DNA of 64,000 nucleotides from assembly GCF_003326675.1 (NCBI RefSeq), contig NZ_JPWF01000009.1, positions 1-64,000 on the forward strand, read 5' to 3'. This document shows, in pieces, positions 9,401-18,815 of the stretch. The notes under the pieces are model-generated. The model was not told the DNA's origin and ran no database searches. It worked only from the letters and a program-made list of their open reading frames with translations. Source of the DNA: Thalassospira profundimaris. GTDB taxonomy: Bacteria; Pseudomonadota; Alphaproteobacteria; Rhodospirillales; Thalassospiraceae. A program made the translations under genes and the position numbers. Position 1 is the stretch's first letter. Each line of letters starts with the position of its first letter.

Positions 9401-12400
9401 AAAGGCCTCTTTGACGCTTGGAAGTGCGCGTGATTTTTCTTTGAACATTCAGGGCGATGCCACTCTGCGCGATATTGCCGGCTATGACATTCCGGGATTG
9501 GGGACACTCGCGCTAGGCGACCTTCGGCTGGTGCCTGGCATGGCATACGGGCAACTTAAACTCGGCCCGTCAAAATCTGATTTTGCAATGATTTCAGGAA
9601 ATGGCAGTCCAATTGTTGCAATTGCCAGTTCGGAACTAAGCCCCGATCTTCTGATTCCCGGCTTGGCGCAGACACCGTTATCGGGATTAAACCTTAGCCA
9701 GTCGACGCTGTTATATGGCAAATCCGGAACAACGCCTGATCTTGTTGCAATTGCCGCGACGAAAGCGTTACCCGATGCCGTGCGCGGGGTCCTGAACGCA
9801 GTTGCGCAAAGCGATATTCCCTGGACGGGCGGGTTATATCTGGATGCGACGTCGGACATCGGTCGGTCGCCGGTCATTTCCAAATTGATGGCCAAACTTG
9901 GTCAAGCCAATCCCAAACCAATCCGCGTCTACGGCACTTTGCCTGGTGATGTCCTGAGCCAACTTGGCGCCATGGCACAAGGCAAGAAAAGCCGCCAGGA
10001 TGCCGGGCAGGCGATGCTTGCGCAGGTTAACCTCAAAGGCAATTTGCCAGATTTGAAAGTTGTTGTCGGAGCAAGTGGTGTCAGCCTGCGTGACGGGGTT
10101 CTGACCATTCGCGGTGAAAATGCCGATGGCGGCGGCCCTGTAAGATTGAAAGCCGGTATTGCCGGTGGTTTTGATCTTGCTGTTCCGTTACCTGCGCAGA
10201 AACTTTCGGTTGATGGTTTTGTTGCGGTTGATGCCGGGGCGACAGCCCGTGATATTGTGATGAAAGTGGACGGCAAAGGTGTGTTTGGACGCAGCGCCAA
10301 ACCCTTTGCCATTGCCGGAACTGTCGGATTTGGCAACACTGACAATCAGTCTGCCTTTGACTGGACCGGGGATGTCAGTCTTGCTGATCTGAGTGGTCTG
10401 GATATACCGGTTTTGGGTGAGACCACCCTGTCAAAGGCGCGGATTTCATCACGCGAAATATCGGGACAGGTTGAGCTTGCTGGTGGCACTACAACATTTT
10501 CAATTTTCAGGGATTCCGGGGCGCGAACACCCCTTTTGGCTTTGGCCCAGAAACAGTTCGATGCAGCCCGCCTGATCCCGGGGATTGCCGGAACACCACT
10601 TGATACGGCAGTTCTTGAAAACGGGGCACTGATTATCGCCCCACCCGGTACGTCTGGGATGCTTGAACCCGGTGAACTGCCCGAAATTATTGCTGCTTCG
10701 CTTAGGGATGAGGATGCGGCCTTTTCGGCGCTTCCATTGTCCGAAGGTGTGAACCTGTCAGTTGTTGCAGCCCTAAAGGATGGCTCACCGCTTGCGCGCG
10801 CACTGGGGACGGTGGGGACAAAACGGCGTGATTTCCGGTTTGCAGGCAAGATACCGGCCAAGCAGCTGAATGCCTTGATCAAGGGGCAGAAACCGCAACT
10901 AAGTACAGCCGACCTTCGCGACGTTGCGTTGAATGCGGATATTCCGGCGATTTCCCTGCCACATATTGGCAAGGTGATTGCGTTGCAGTCAAGTCGCCTG
11001 ACCCTTGCGGGAACCGATGTTCTGGATGACGAAGGTGCTCCAACCGGTGATGTGTTGGTTCGGCTTGCTGCCACGGGGGGGCTGACCATCAAGTTGCCCA
11101 ACAAGGACCTTGCACTTGACGGCCGGTTGGCATTCGAAAAAAGCGATGGTGCAACCAATCTGGTGCTTGCCGGATTTACACCGGTCAATTGGGAACGTGC
11201 GTTTGGTATCCCGTTCCTCACCCTTGATGAAATCCGGGTTTCAGCAAAGCTTGACCGGGATGTCGAAAAGACTGGGCTGCTTCTTGCCAGTACGACCAAA
11301 GTGCTGGTCTCAGGCAAACAGATGCAGGCCAGTGGGGATATTGCATTTTCTCCCAGTGGTTTGACCGATGTGAAACTTGCTCTGCAAAATGATCTGTCGG
11401 TCGGGGATTTGCCGGTCATCGGTACGTTGCCCCTGATTAATGAATTCAGTTTGAAATCCGCCCAGATTTCACGTGCTGGATTGGAAGCAACGGTCGACTG
11501 GCCGGCATTGGGTCTTAGCAATGCGAGACTGTCAGCCACCCGGATCGGGGGGAGTAGTGTCGGTATGCTGAAGTTACCGGAACTTGATCTGGCAAGCCTG
11601 ATTGAAAAGGCTGGTGGCGGCGGGAACAGTGGCAATTCGATCCTGTCAGGCTTGAAACTTCCGGATGCCGGATTGATCTTTAACAGCGCAGCAGTAGCCG
11701 TGAATTCACTGAACGATCAACTGGGCACAGCCAATCCGCTTGCTGATGTGTTGGGGCGTTTGCCCAATCAGAATCTTGAAAGCGGGATTACATTGGTCGG
11801 GCGCATTGGCCGGGAAAACCTTCCGGTTCCTGTTGCCGACCTTCTGGCAAGCCAGTTGAATTTCTTTGAAATGGTGCAAGGCGACCTGATTGTTTCCGGG
11901 CGTATTGGCAATTTGCTGAAAAAATCGGGGGCGTTTGAGTTGGCGGCTGACTTACCCCGTTTCAAGTTCCCCGATGCGTTCGAAATTCCCGGAATTCTTG
12001 CACTGAATGATACCAAGGCGCGGTTTGCAATCGGCGCGGATTTGACGCAAAAAACCGCCCATCTTGGCGTCTATTCCGATCTGTCGTTGAAGCTGGTTGA
12101 TAAAAGCTTGGCGCTCGAGGGTGGGCTTGGTGTCGCCAAACGTCAAGACGGCCTTGAACTGGCATTGCGCGGGCGTTCGCAGGTTGATTGGAACGAGGCC
12201 TTTGGGCTTAAATTTCTTAGTCTTGAAGATATCGGACTGTCGGGCCGTTTGGTTGCGGGAAGTAACAGCAAGCAGCTTGATCTTGGACTGGATGCCATTA
12301 CCCGGATCAATGACAAGATGGTCAAGGGACTTTGGGAAATCCAAGTCCGGGACGGTGCCCTTAAGGACATTGTGCTGGCAATTGATAATGACCTGAAACT

Positions 12401-15400
12401 TGCGGATTTGCCGATCATCAAAGATTTGCCAGGGATCGGTGTTACTGGCGATTTTCAGATTTCAAACGCGTCGGTTTCCCTGCGCGGGTTTTCGGCAAAT
12501 GTAAAATGGCCGTCGCTTGGACTGGATGGCAAGACCGCCTTTTTTGAAACAAACAAACAGATGGTCGGGATGATGGAAGTCCCGAACCTTGATTTTACGG
12601 CCTTTGCAAATTCAGCCCCATCCGAAGTCAAAAAGGTACTGGGACAGTTAAGTGGTCTTAAATTCCCCAAAGCGGTGCTGAGTTTCTCGACCGGTCTGAT
12701 TGATGGGGTAAATACCGCGCAATTGCCCGATATCGCCGGGGATATGATGCGCGATATCTATGGTTCGGATACCAAGATCACGGTTCCGGATGGTGTATCG
12801 CTGATGGCCAGTCTGACGCCCGATGATCTGCCCACCAGCCCGGTCAACCTTAAGGAACTACTGATAAGGGACCTGGGACTGTTCGGCCCCAACGGCGCGC
12901 AGATTGATCGTTTGATTCTTGCCGGTGGGCTTGGCGGTGTTCTTTCGGGACAACCCAATATCTATCTGGCTGCAAAACTGCCAAAGGTTGAATTCGGGAA
13001 TAATTTGCAGGCCTTTGCAAGTCTGGTCAATTTTGACCGCGCCGGTTCAGAATTCTTTTTGCAATTTTCGCTCGAACATCTGGCCGCGCGTGTGGGGATT
13101 GCCGGAAATGTGGTGCTTGATATTCCGCGTCTGGCGCAGCCACAGATACGAGACAAGGTGGCGTTTAAAGGCAGCCTGCTGGCCAGTGTCGATGCCGTGT
13201 CATGGGCCGGTGCATTCAAACTGACCGGGGCGATTGACGGGGAATGGAAAAGCCCGCTTGGTATCAATGAAAACGTTACCCTGCGCAAGGCTGCGATTAC
13301 TGTCGGTGGTGACCCCGATGGATCGGCCGAGATTGGCATCAAGTCGGGTGGGCAATGGCGTTTGCTTGACCCCGATAATGGTGGAAAGAAGAACTTCGAT
13401 TTCACATCCGAATTCGTCACCAGCATCAATTTTGCAGCTTCTGGTGTTCCAATCCCCAAGAAACTTGGTGTGAATCTTGAGTTTGGGGAACAGACCGAAC
13501 TCTCCATGATGTCGCAAATCGAAATCATGGATGCGGCTTTACGCGGGGTTGTAACCGGGCCGCTTGCTAGCGAAATTGCCAAGGGACTAGGCCCGGATGC
13601 GTCCAACGGGTTCAACCATTTCAAGGGGGCTTTGAACGACCCGAATACCAGTTTGGTCAAGGTCATGCAGCTTGACCAGTTGCCTTTGCGATTGCTGTCG
13701 GTCAAAGGCGCACAGGTGATGTTCCGGACACCGGGGGCGGTCATTCCGGGCGAAGAAGGGGAATCAACCGTTGGTTTTGTTACCAAGGGACGTTTCTTTG
13801 CCAAGCTTATGGGACAGGCCCAGCGTGAACTTGGCCAGCTTGATAACCGCCTGACATTCAAGGACGGGCTTAAGGTTTATGGTGATCTGAAACCATTCAA
13901 GCTTGGCCCGCTTGAACTGCGGCAAGCCAATATCGATATCGCAGCCGGGCTGAATCCGATTGCCCAGCCGCCGCATTTCAAACTGGCCGGGGATATATCA
14001 TTGTTCCCCGGTACCTTTGACCGCACGATTGTCAATCTGTCCAAGGATCAGATTTCCTTCAGGGTGGCGAAGGATTACGGTGAAATTGGCAAGCTTGATG
14101 TCACTGCTGAAACGCCCAAAGGGGCCAGCCTGATTTCGTCGGATACCGATTTCATCGTTAAGGCAACGGGGCAAACTGAAATCGATAATGTGTTGTTTGA
14201 GAAGATCTTCCCGGTTCTCAAAATCCCGACTGCGGTTGAAACGTGGCTTAAAAAAACCACACCGCTTTTCATCAGCGGGTTCAGCTTTGAGGGGGCCGCC
14301 AAGGCGTTTGTCAAAGGTGATCCATTGATCCTGTCAGTAAAGCACAAGATTTTTGGTGATTCCGAAGTCCCCGATGTCACGGTTCGGATGGAGCCGATCT
14401 GGAAGACCGGCAACATACAGGATTTGTTCCTTGGCCGTCAGGTGATTGATGCTCTTGGACAAAGCTTCTTCTCGTATCTGATCGAACATCCGCAGAAAAT
14501 TCAGGTCGGTGATCTTGGGCCGATTAAACTTGCTGCCGACGGCGAGCTGAGTGCTGCGACAATTGAAAAGAATGGTGAAAAGAAAAACGCGCTGGTTCTT
14601 AAGGCCCGGGCAAGCATGTTGGGACTGACCAACAAATCTGTCTTTATCTCGATGTTTCCGACACACTTTGTGTTGCGCACACAGGACAATCTGGCGGGGC
14701 TGTTTAAATCTGACATCTTTGTCTGGTCAGAAGGCGGTTCCATCCTGTTGCCGGACCGGGTTGAATATTGGGCGGATGTGGATAACGGGTTGACCAACTG
14801 GCTGCAGGGCAAGATGGGGCAGGTGATTGCGCGCGGCCGCGACGAAGTGAACCAGAAGCTTGATGTTGCCCAAAAATCGTTGGCCCAAGCAAAGACAAAT
14901 GTCGCCAACCTTGAAAATCAGATCAATAGCAAGCGTGCCGAAGTAAAGGGCAAGCGCGAAGAAGGGGCGAACCTTTTGCGTCGGGCACGCGATGCTGTCA
15001 ATGCGCAAAGATCGAAACTGTCATCGCTTGAATCTTCGCGAAACGATCTGCGTCGTCAAAGGCAGGCGGCCGAACGAAGCTGGAACGTGTTTGAAAAACT
15101 GAAAATTCCGGCACTATGGATTGCCGAACAGGGTGTCGTTGTCGCAATGAACATTGCGCGGGAAACGCTGAAAGTTGTTGAAGGCGGGCTGGAAGTTTCA
15201 GCGCGTGCAGTGGAAAACTTCCCGGTTGACCTTCATCCCGAAGTCGCTCCGCTGATCTTTGCCAAATCCACGGCATTGGCAGCGGTCAGTGTTGCCGAAG
15301 CCAGCGTCAAAGCAGCCCAGTCTGTCGCAAACAACACCATTACACTGGCCGATACCCTTATTAAGGGGGCGATCAAGCCTGCAAACCTGAATATCAAGCG

Positions 15401-18400
15401 TGCGACAATGAAGGGAACATTGGCGGCCAATGTGATCGATACCAAGGGTGAATTGTATCTGGAGGGAGATTTCTGGAACCACAGCGACATCGAAACAAAA
15501 ATCGCATTTGATGTTGGTCGTCCGCAAAACACGCAAGTTGGGGATCTTGCTCGACTGTTCTTGGCTCTATTTGAAAATCAGGAAGTCTCATTCTTCCGTC
15601 AGACAGCACCGCAAAAACCCGCCGATATCGCCAAACTTGCCCTGAACGAAGAAGAACTGGCTCGACAACGCGAAACTGCGCGCATTGAACGTGAACAACG
15701 TGAAGCCGAAGAACTTAAGCGACTTGAAAAAGAGCGCGCCGAGATGCTGGCAAATGCCCGTGGTAAGCTACCCAACGGAGGACAAAACCTGTCAATCCGT
15801 CGACCGGGAACAGATCTGTGTCTGACAATGACGAACCAGACAGTATTTGACGGACGGTTCCGTGAAATCGCCCTGCGTGATTGTGTGGGAAGCCGAAACC
15901 AGACCTTTACATTCAAAAGTGACGGGTATGTCGAGATAGGAGATCCGGCCGATAAGTTGTGTCTGGATCATTATCAGGGGCAGATCACAGGATATCGGTG
16001 TGAGAACCATGAAGCCCGCCGATATATGATCAGTGAGCATCGTATTTTCATTCAGGATAAGGACAGCTGTTTTGAAACGGGGCCAAATGGTGTGGTTTAT
16101 TTACGTACCTGTGCGCAAAGCCCAGCCCAACGCTATGAGCCAGTGTTTCTAACCAACCTTGTCGCCGGGCGGGAACTCTGGCGCAATGTTTCGTCTCCAA
16201 GTACTCAACTGACTGATGGGAATGTTTCAGTAAATGTTGAAACGCCTGCAAAAATGACCCCGACAATCGGCATTGATCTTGGAAAAGTATATCGGATCGA
16301 TCAGATCAGGCTGTTTGGTATTGATCGCAAGGCAAGTGATCTTGTGATGCTTGTTTCTGTCGATCCGTTTGTCGGTGTGCCTGTCTGGTCCTGGCCAAAT
16401 GATGGGATCAAGCGATACCGGGTCAAGGATATGGTGGATGATCATGGCTTCCTGCTTGGAGGAGAGGAAGGTCGTTACATCATGTTGACCCGCGAGGCAA
16501 ACGGGGCACTTAACCTGTCTGAAATTGCGATATTTGGTGATGCCAAGGCGGTGCGTAACGGTCTTGACAGTTTGCCCATTCATAACATTGCGCAAAACAA
16601 AAGCGCGCGGCAGCGATATGATGATCAAGGTGCAAGTGCGGCATCGTTTGCTGTCGATGGTAACAGCTTTGCTGTTCGTGATCCGGGACGCGGATTGACC
16701 GGCAGCTGGATGGAAAGCCGGGATGGTAACTTGTGGTGGGAACTTGATCTTGGCGATTATTACCCGATCCGCGAAATACGCCTGCATGCGCACAATGAAG
16801 AAAACCTGGCGGGCGCGGAGGTTCTCCTAAGCAGTGAACCATTTGGAAACGAGATTTATCGGGGATTTGCCGGAGACGGGGTTATTCGCCGATCGGTTTC
16901 GAGTACCAACAGGCAGGTTGCCATCGCATTGAACGAAGACGTTGCGCGATATGTTCGTGTTCGCACTGTCAATGGCACCCGACTTGGTCTGGCAGAAGTT
17001 GAAGTGATGAGCTCGGGGCGGAAAGTAGCAAGGCCACCATCGCGACGGGATTATACCAACCTTGCCTTGAACAAGCCGACAGCGATGTCGCGACAATTGA
17101 GCAACGCAACAATACCGGGCAATGGGAATGATGGCGTTATCGGGCGCAATGAAAACCAAATCGCATATGCCCCGGCCGATGATCACCCATGGTGGCAGGT
17201 TGATCTTGGGGCTGTTTACAAGATTGATCGGGTGGTTGTTGAAAACTATACACGCAACCAGCCGGTAATGAACCGTATGGACGGGGCGCGTATCTTCATC
17301 TCGCGCTATCCGATTGAAACCGACGATATTGACGTCATTGAACAGATGGGTTCGGTTCATGCCGTGCAGTTGCAAGGCGGGCACGAGACTTATGACCTGA
17401 ATGTCGGGAATGCCACATATGGCCGTTATGTCCGTATTCAGGCGAGAAAGCATGAATATCTTAACTTTGCAGAACTGTCGGTCCTCAGTAAAACCGGCAA
17501 TGACAACAGCCCGGTATCCCGAAACCTTGCCGCGGGAAAAACCGTGACCGCATCAAGTCATTATTCCGATAATCCCCCCGAACGCGGCGTGGATGACTGG
17601 ATGGGGGGATTGTTCCATTCGACCGAGGAAGAAAATCCGTGGTGGGATGTTGATCTTGGGGCGCATTATCCCATCGAAATGGTGCGTGTCTTTAATCGCA
17701 CGGATTGTTGTAAAGATCGTCTGGCCGGGGTGCGTGTGACAGCATCAAACTATCCGTTCAGCAGCATGGAGAATTTCGCCTATGAAAACCATGTATCGGG
17801 TAGAAATCGCACGGTCACTCTTAAAAACCAACCCTATGCCGAGGCCGATTTTGTGAATAACGGCGCACCTTTGACCGCCCGGTATATTCGCTTGCAGGCC
17901 CCGGGAAATCGCGTCTTGAATTTCCGCGAAGTCCAAGTGTTCGGACAGGCGGCGGTAAACCGATTTAAAGAAGATTATCCGTATGGCAGGGTTTATGAAT
18001 ATGGCGAATTCTATTTCCGCCCGGCGCATTTCCAATATTGTGTGACCCAATCAGGCAGGCGACTGCAAACCGGGGCATGTGATCGTGTCTTTAGCCTGTT
18101 CCAGGATGGCACCCTGCGCGCGGCGGCCAATGCCAATGACTGTATGACCGAACCGTCCAGTACAAGCGGGGCCTATCAACTAGAAAGATGTGACCCGCAG
18201 AACATGCGCCAGAAATTTGACTTCGAATGGCTGGAAAATGGTAGGCGCCCGGTCAAGCTGGAACGTGCCACCCGGGTAAAAATCAGAAACCGCCAATCCG
18301 GTCTGTGTCTTGACCTTTCATCGTCAAACGTTGCCATGGGCACACGTCTGCAACCCCATGCATGTGCGACAAGCAGCTATCAGGAATGGAACTTAACCCC

Positions 18401-18815
18401 GCATCAGGACTTCCATCGGATTGCCGGCCCCCTCAGCTTGGAAAGCTATGGCAGTGGCGGTCGACGACTTGATGTGAACGGACGGGGTGTTGCAGTGATT
18501 TATCGGCAGAATGGTGACAGTTCCCAGAAGTGGCTTCAGATCGGGCATCCGGATGACAAATCCAATACATTCCGCCTTCGCAGTGTCGCGAATGGGCAGT
18601 GTCTAGAACCATCTGACAGCAGAAGTCACGCCAAGATCGGAACATATAGTTGCCGTTCGAGTACAAAAGGTCAGTTGTGGCGGTGGGATGGCGACCGTCT
18701 GGTACATGACCGCACGGGGCTGTGTATGGATGTCGAAAGTGCAAATGATCGGGATATGACAAATCTGATCCTGTATCGCTGCCACAATGATTGGAACCAG
18801 AAATGGCGTCATTGA
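6462..18815 (+). CDS. Giant secreted repeat protein with discoidin-like and ricin-type lectin domains
   Basis: A 4117-residue protein. A signal peptide (hydrophobic core near VAVLMTLVIGGIS, ending PVAAQ) predicts Sec export; Met27 is an alternative start that would shorten it. Residues 200-2300 are beta-rich and contain at least six repeats of 307-335 residues. Later parts include a long coiled coil (about 2797-2880) and an Arg/Glu-rich helix (about 3063-3100). A Cys-containing ricin-type segment follows (about 3110-3228), then four F5/8 type C (discoidin-like) domains (about 3233-3360, 3373-3516, 3533-3677, 3687-3828) with motifs such as PWWQVDLG and PWWDVDLG. Ricin-type beta-trefoil sequence fills 3844-4117 with QEWNL, QKWL and QKWRH. 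Such domains bind carbohydrate, so a role in surface attachment, matrix binding or glycan capture is likely. There are no RTX repeats and no LPXTG or autotransporter barrel. The adjacent TolC/adaptor/M50 operon is the obvious candidate export partner. Confidence 0.85.
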   Translation: MFEIGTGENTAVHASLRLAIRQVAVLMTLVIGGISPVAAQTAEERAAAVLQMVGKIAELSPYLPKELERNGRDYEAELGSKRRAAIFFDANEKDTQKDANWMVLLPVAEFDFAGPYPEGKDIALNSLRTNDTFILIAKSDGVLDFDNTSSTIKQHLERFLVGKAKTLKVKSGINFWGQVDLDASKVIKPLLRPLELSKSEAVIRGTVGADLLAFYLNGKGGTDIKERSKLSLSMELDGIHPSKISRFVSSKTMTLTVTGAEDGQFLIGGQTDLSIGMGVRKLSATGEITIDPDPGDDSRVFEVTANVPEAEAKRLSYNGGTARSLTVTFALTKEYEQVLTASGMAETRTGQKFEIAADLDTEDGRKEFDLILGGPSLNALTELDIPGFGEIRVQNVSRSGRMTVGETVARDVKGKVYIAEDRGKASYIAFVPDAGTFRTDAFFPAVEGSAFDIGNVADGLFFYMSEDIDRLDFARLPAQMRELLERAAPGFDPVSIKSGTPKGSKYDSLNVLFTQRTAKQSSYGRVLDFLGAGDSGISFVGQVDGRLFDEPEDDINEFFRRSSDGRKIEKAIIDSLFVKGTVSGVAFTAIPGFELIDRGFGIYFDGTKNGSYAAVAGISGQLQLPGWKDPRTFGVSVAANAKPDSANLLTFTGGEFDKGTVDLKRGGIAMETAIGQGKSGIPVLEHIRLSGQISLDELLQIPAGNLKSLRFEDVYLSSRGIAAALEYGQAKGQLFVSRSRDDIILGIAAQNLGTDAIVPGLSNTVLRGIESPQQAVLLRLDRNGNVAQNDNRLALTELPGPLETTLRRITGSTSAGDEITLVPGANYWSELSVARNPVLNQLFKSTTGNAPQSIAMHGVLPAQLFQTILTTRGKSLSRPSISDLDGVDIRAEIHGFNLPGIDEFIRVDGTASLAFRGQDGELFAGIDVPVSGTLPFLNVDVRSNAKVALKVDDKRNLVLALNMPVSFASRFDNRTLEISSKASLTLGSARDFSLNIQGDATLRDIAGYDIPGLGTLALGDLRLVPGMAYGQLKLGPSKSDFAMISGNGSPIVAIASSELSPDLLIPGLAQTPLSGLNLSQSTLLYGKSGTTPDLVAIAATKALPDAVRGVLNAVAQSDIPWTGGLYLDATSDIGRSPVISKLMAKLGQANPKPIRVYGTLPGDVLSQLGAMAQGKKSRQDAGQAMLAQVNLKGNLPDLKVVVGASGVSLRDGVLTIRGENADGGGPVRLKAGIAGGFDLAVPLPAQKLSVDGFVAVDAGATARDIVMKVDGKGVFGRSAKPFAIAGTVGFGNTDNQSAFDWTGDVSLADLSGLDIPVLGETTLSKARISSREISGQVELAGGTTTFSIFRDSGARTPLLALAQKQFDAARLIPGIAGTPLDTAVLENGALIIAPPGTSGMLEPGELPEIIAASLRDEDAAFSALPLSEGVNLSVVAALKDGSPLARALGTVGTKRRDFRFAGKIPAKQLNALIKGQKPQLSTADLRDVALNADIPAISLPHIGKVIALQSSRLTLAGTDVLDDEGAPTGDVLVRLAATGGLTIKLPNKDLALDGRLAFEKSDGATNLVLAGFTPVNWERAFGIPFLTLDEIRVSAKLDRDVEKTGLLLASTTKVLVSGKQMQASGDIAFSPSGLTDVKLALQNDLSVGDLPVIGTLPLINEFSLKSAQISRAGLEATVDWPALGLSNARLSATRIGGSSVGMLKLPELDLASLIEKAGGGGNSGNSILSGLKLPDAGLIFNSAAVAVNSLNDQLGTANPLADVLGRLPNQNLESGITLVGRIGRENLPVPVADLLASQLNFFEMVQGDLIVSGRIGNLLKKSGAFELAADLPRFKFPDAFEIPGILALNDTKARFAIGADLTQKTAHLGVYSDLSLKLVDKSLALEGGLGVAKRQDGLELALRGRSQVDWNEAFGLKFLSLEDIGLSGRLVAGSNSKQLDLGLDAITRINDKMVKGLWEIQVRDGALKDIVLAIDNDLKLADLPIIKDLPGIGVTGDFQISNASVSLRGFSANVKWPSLGLDGKTAFFETNKQMVGMMEVPNLDFTAFANSAPSEVKKVLGQLSGLKFPKAVLSFSTGLIDGVNTAQLPDIAGDMMRDIYGSDTKITVPDGVSLMASLTPDDLPTSPVNLKELLIRDLGLFGPNGAQIDRLILAGGLGGVLSGQPNIYLAAKLPKVEFGNNLQAFASLVNFDRAGSEFFLQFSLEHLAARVGIAGNVVLDIPRLAQPQIRDKVAFKGSLLASVDAVSWAGAFKLTGAIDGEWKSPLGINENVTLRKAAITVGGDPDGSAEIGIKSGGQWRLLDPDNGGKKNFDFTSEFVTSINFAASGVPIPKKLGVNLEFGEQTELSMMSQIEIMDAALRGVVTGPLASEIAKGLGPDASNGFNHFKGALNDPNTSLVKVMQLDQLPLRLLSVKGAQVMFRTPGAVIPGEEGESTVGFVTKGRFFAKLMGQAQRELGQLDNRLTFKDGLKVYGDLKPFKLGPLELRQANIDIAAGLNPIAQPPHFKLAGDISLFPGTFDRTIVNLSKDQISFRVAKDYGEIGKLDVTAETPKGASLISSDTDFIVKATGQTEIDNVLFEKIFPVLKIPTAVETWLKKTTPLFISGFSFEGAAKAFVKGDPLILSVKHKIFGDSEVPDVTVRMEPIWKTGNIQDLFLGRQVIDALGQSFFSYLIEHPQKIQVGDLGPIKLAADGELSAATIEKNGEKKNALVLKARASMLGLTNKSVFISMFPTHFVLRTQDNLAGLFKSDIFVWSEGGSILLPDRVEYWADVDNGLTNWLQGKMGQVIARGRDEVNQKLDVAQKSLAQAKTNVANLENQINSKRAEVKGKREEGANLLRRARDAVNAQRSKLSSLESSRNDLRRQRQAAERSWNVFEKLKIPALWIAEQGVVVAMNIARETLKVVEGGLEVSARAVENFPVDLHPEVAPLIFAKSTALAAVSVAEASVKAAQSVANNTITLADTLIKGAIKPANLNIKRATMKGTLAANVIDTKGELYLEGDFWNHSDIETKIAFDVGRPQNTQVGDLARLFLALFENQEVSFFRQTAPQKPADIAKLALNEEELARQRETARIEREQREAEELKRLEKERAEMLANARGKLPNGGQNLSIRRPGTDLCLTMTNQTVFDGRFREIALRDCVGSRNQTFTFKSDGYVEIGDPADKLCLDHYQGQITGYRCENHEARRYMISEHRIFIQDKDSCFETGPNGVVYLRTCAQSPAQRYEPVFLTNLVAGRELWRNVSSPSTQLTDGNVSVNVETPAKMTPTIGIDLGKVYRIDQIRLFGIDRKASDLVMLVSVDPFVGVPVWSWPNDGIKRYRVKDMVDDHGFLLGGEEGRYIMLTREANGALNLSEIAIFGDAKAVRNGLDSLPIHNIAQNKSARQRYDDQGASAASFAVDGNSFAVRDPGRGLTGSWMESRDGNLWWELDLGDYYPIREIRLHAHNEENLAGAEVLLSSEPFGNEIYRGFAGDGVIRRSVSSTNRQVAIALNEDVARYVRVRTVNGTRLGLAEVEVMSSGRKVARPPSRRDYTNLALNKPTAMSRQLSNATIPGNGNDGVIGRNENQIAYAPADDHPWWQVDLGAVYKIDRVVVENYTRNQPVMNRMDGARIFISRYPIETDDIDVIEQMGSVHAVQLQGGHETYDLNVGNATYGRYVRIQARKHEYLNFAELSVLSKTGNDNSPVSRNLAAGKTVTASSHYSDNPPERGVDDWMGGLFHSTEEENPWWDVDLGAHYPIEMVRVFNRTDCCKDRLAGVRVTASNYPFSSMENFAYENHVSGRNRTVTLKNQPYAEADFVNNGAPLTARYIRLQAPGNRVLNFREVQVFGQAAVNRFKEDYPYGRVYEYGEFYFRPAHFQYCVTQSGRRLQTGACDRVFSLFQDGTLRAAANANDCMTEPSSTSGAYQLERCDPQNMRQKFDFEWLENGRRPVKLERATRVKIRNRQSGLCLDLSSSNVAMGTRLQPHACATSSYQEWNLTPHQDFHRIAGPLSLESYGSGGRRLDVNGRGVAVIYRQNGDSSQKWLQIGHPDDKSNTFRLRSVANGQCLEPSDSRSHAKIGTYSCRSSTKGQLWRWDGDRLVHDRTGLCMDVESANDRDMTNLILYRCHNDWNQKWRH
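7490..13220 (+). repeat. Six or more long internal repeats within the giant protein
   Basis: A recurring Pro-anchored motif (DAFFPAVEG, DAIVPGLSN, DLLIPGLAQ, ARLIPGIAG, GMLKLPELD, GMMEVPNLD) places the Pro at residues 444, 759, 1066, 1373, 1706 and 2041. The steps are 315, 307, 307, 333 and 335 residues. A second marker, a Trp in the motif WxxAF (NWERAFG, DWNEAFG, SWAGAFK), lies at 1577, 1910 and 2248 with steps of 333 and 338. Each unit also carries a segment like LDIPGFGEI, YDIPGLGTL or LDIPVLGET about 60-80 residues before the anchor. The units have diverged strongly, so this is ancient duplication and not recent DNA repeat expansion. Outer boundaries are approximate. Confidence 0.7.

Noticed and set aside
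10346..11635. A 429-residue antisense open frame inside the giant gene, and several other long antisense frames there
   Set aside because: They have no ribosome sites, low-complexity Ser/Arg/Pro composition and simply mirror the codon pattern of the sense strand.
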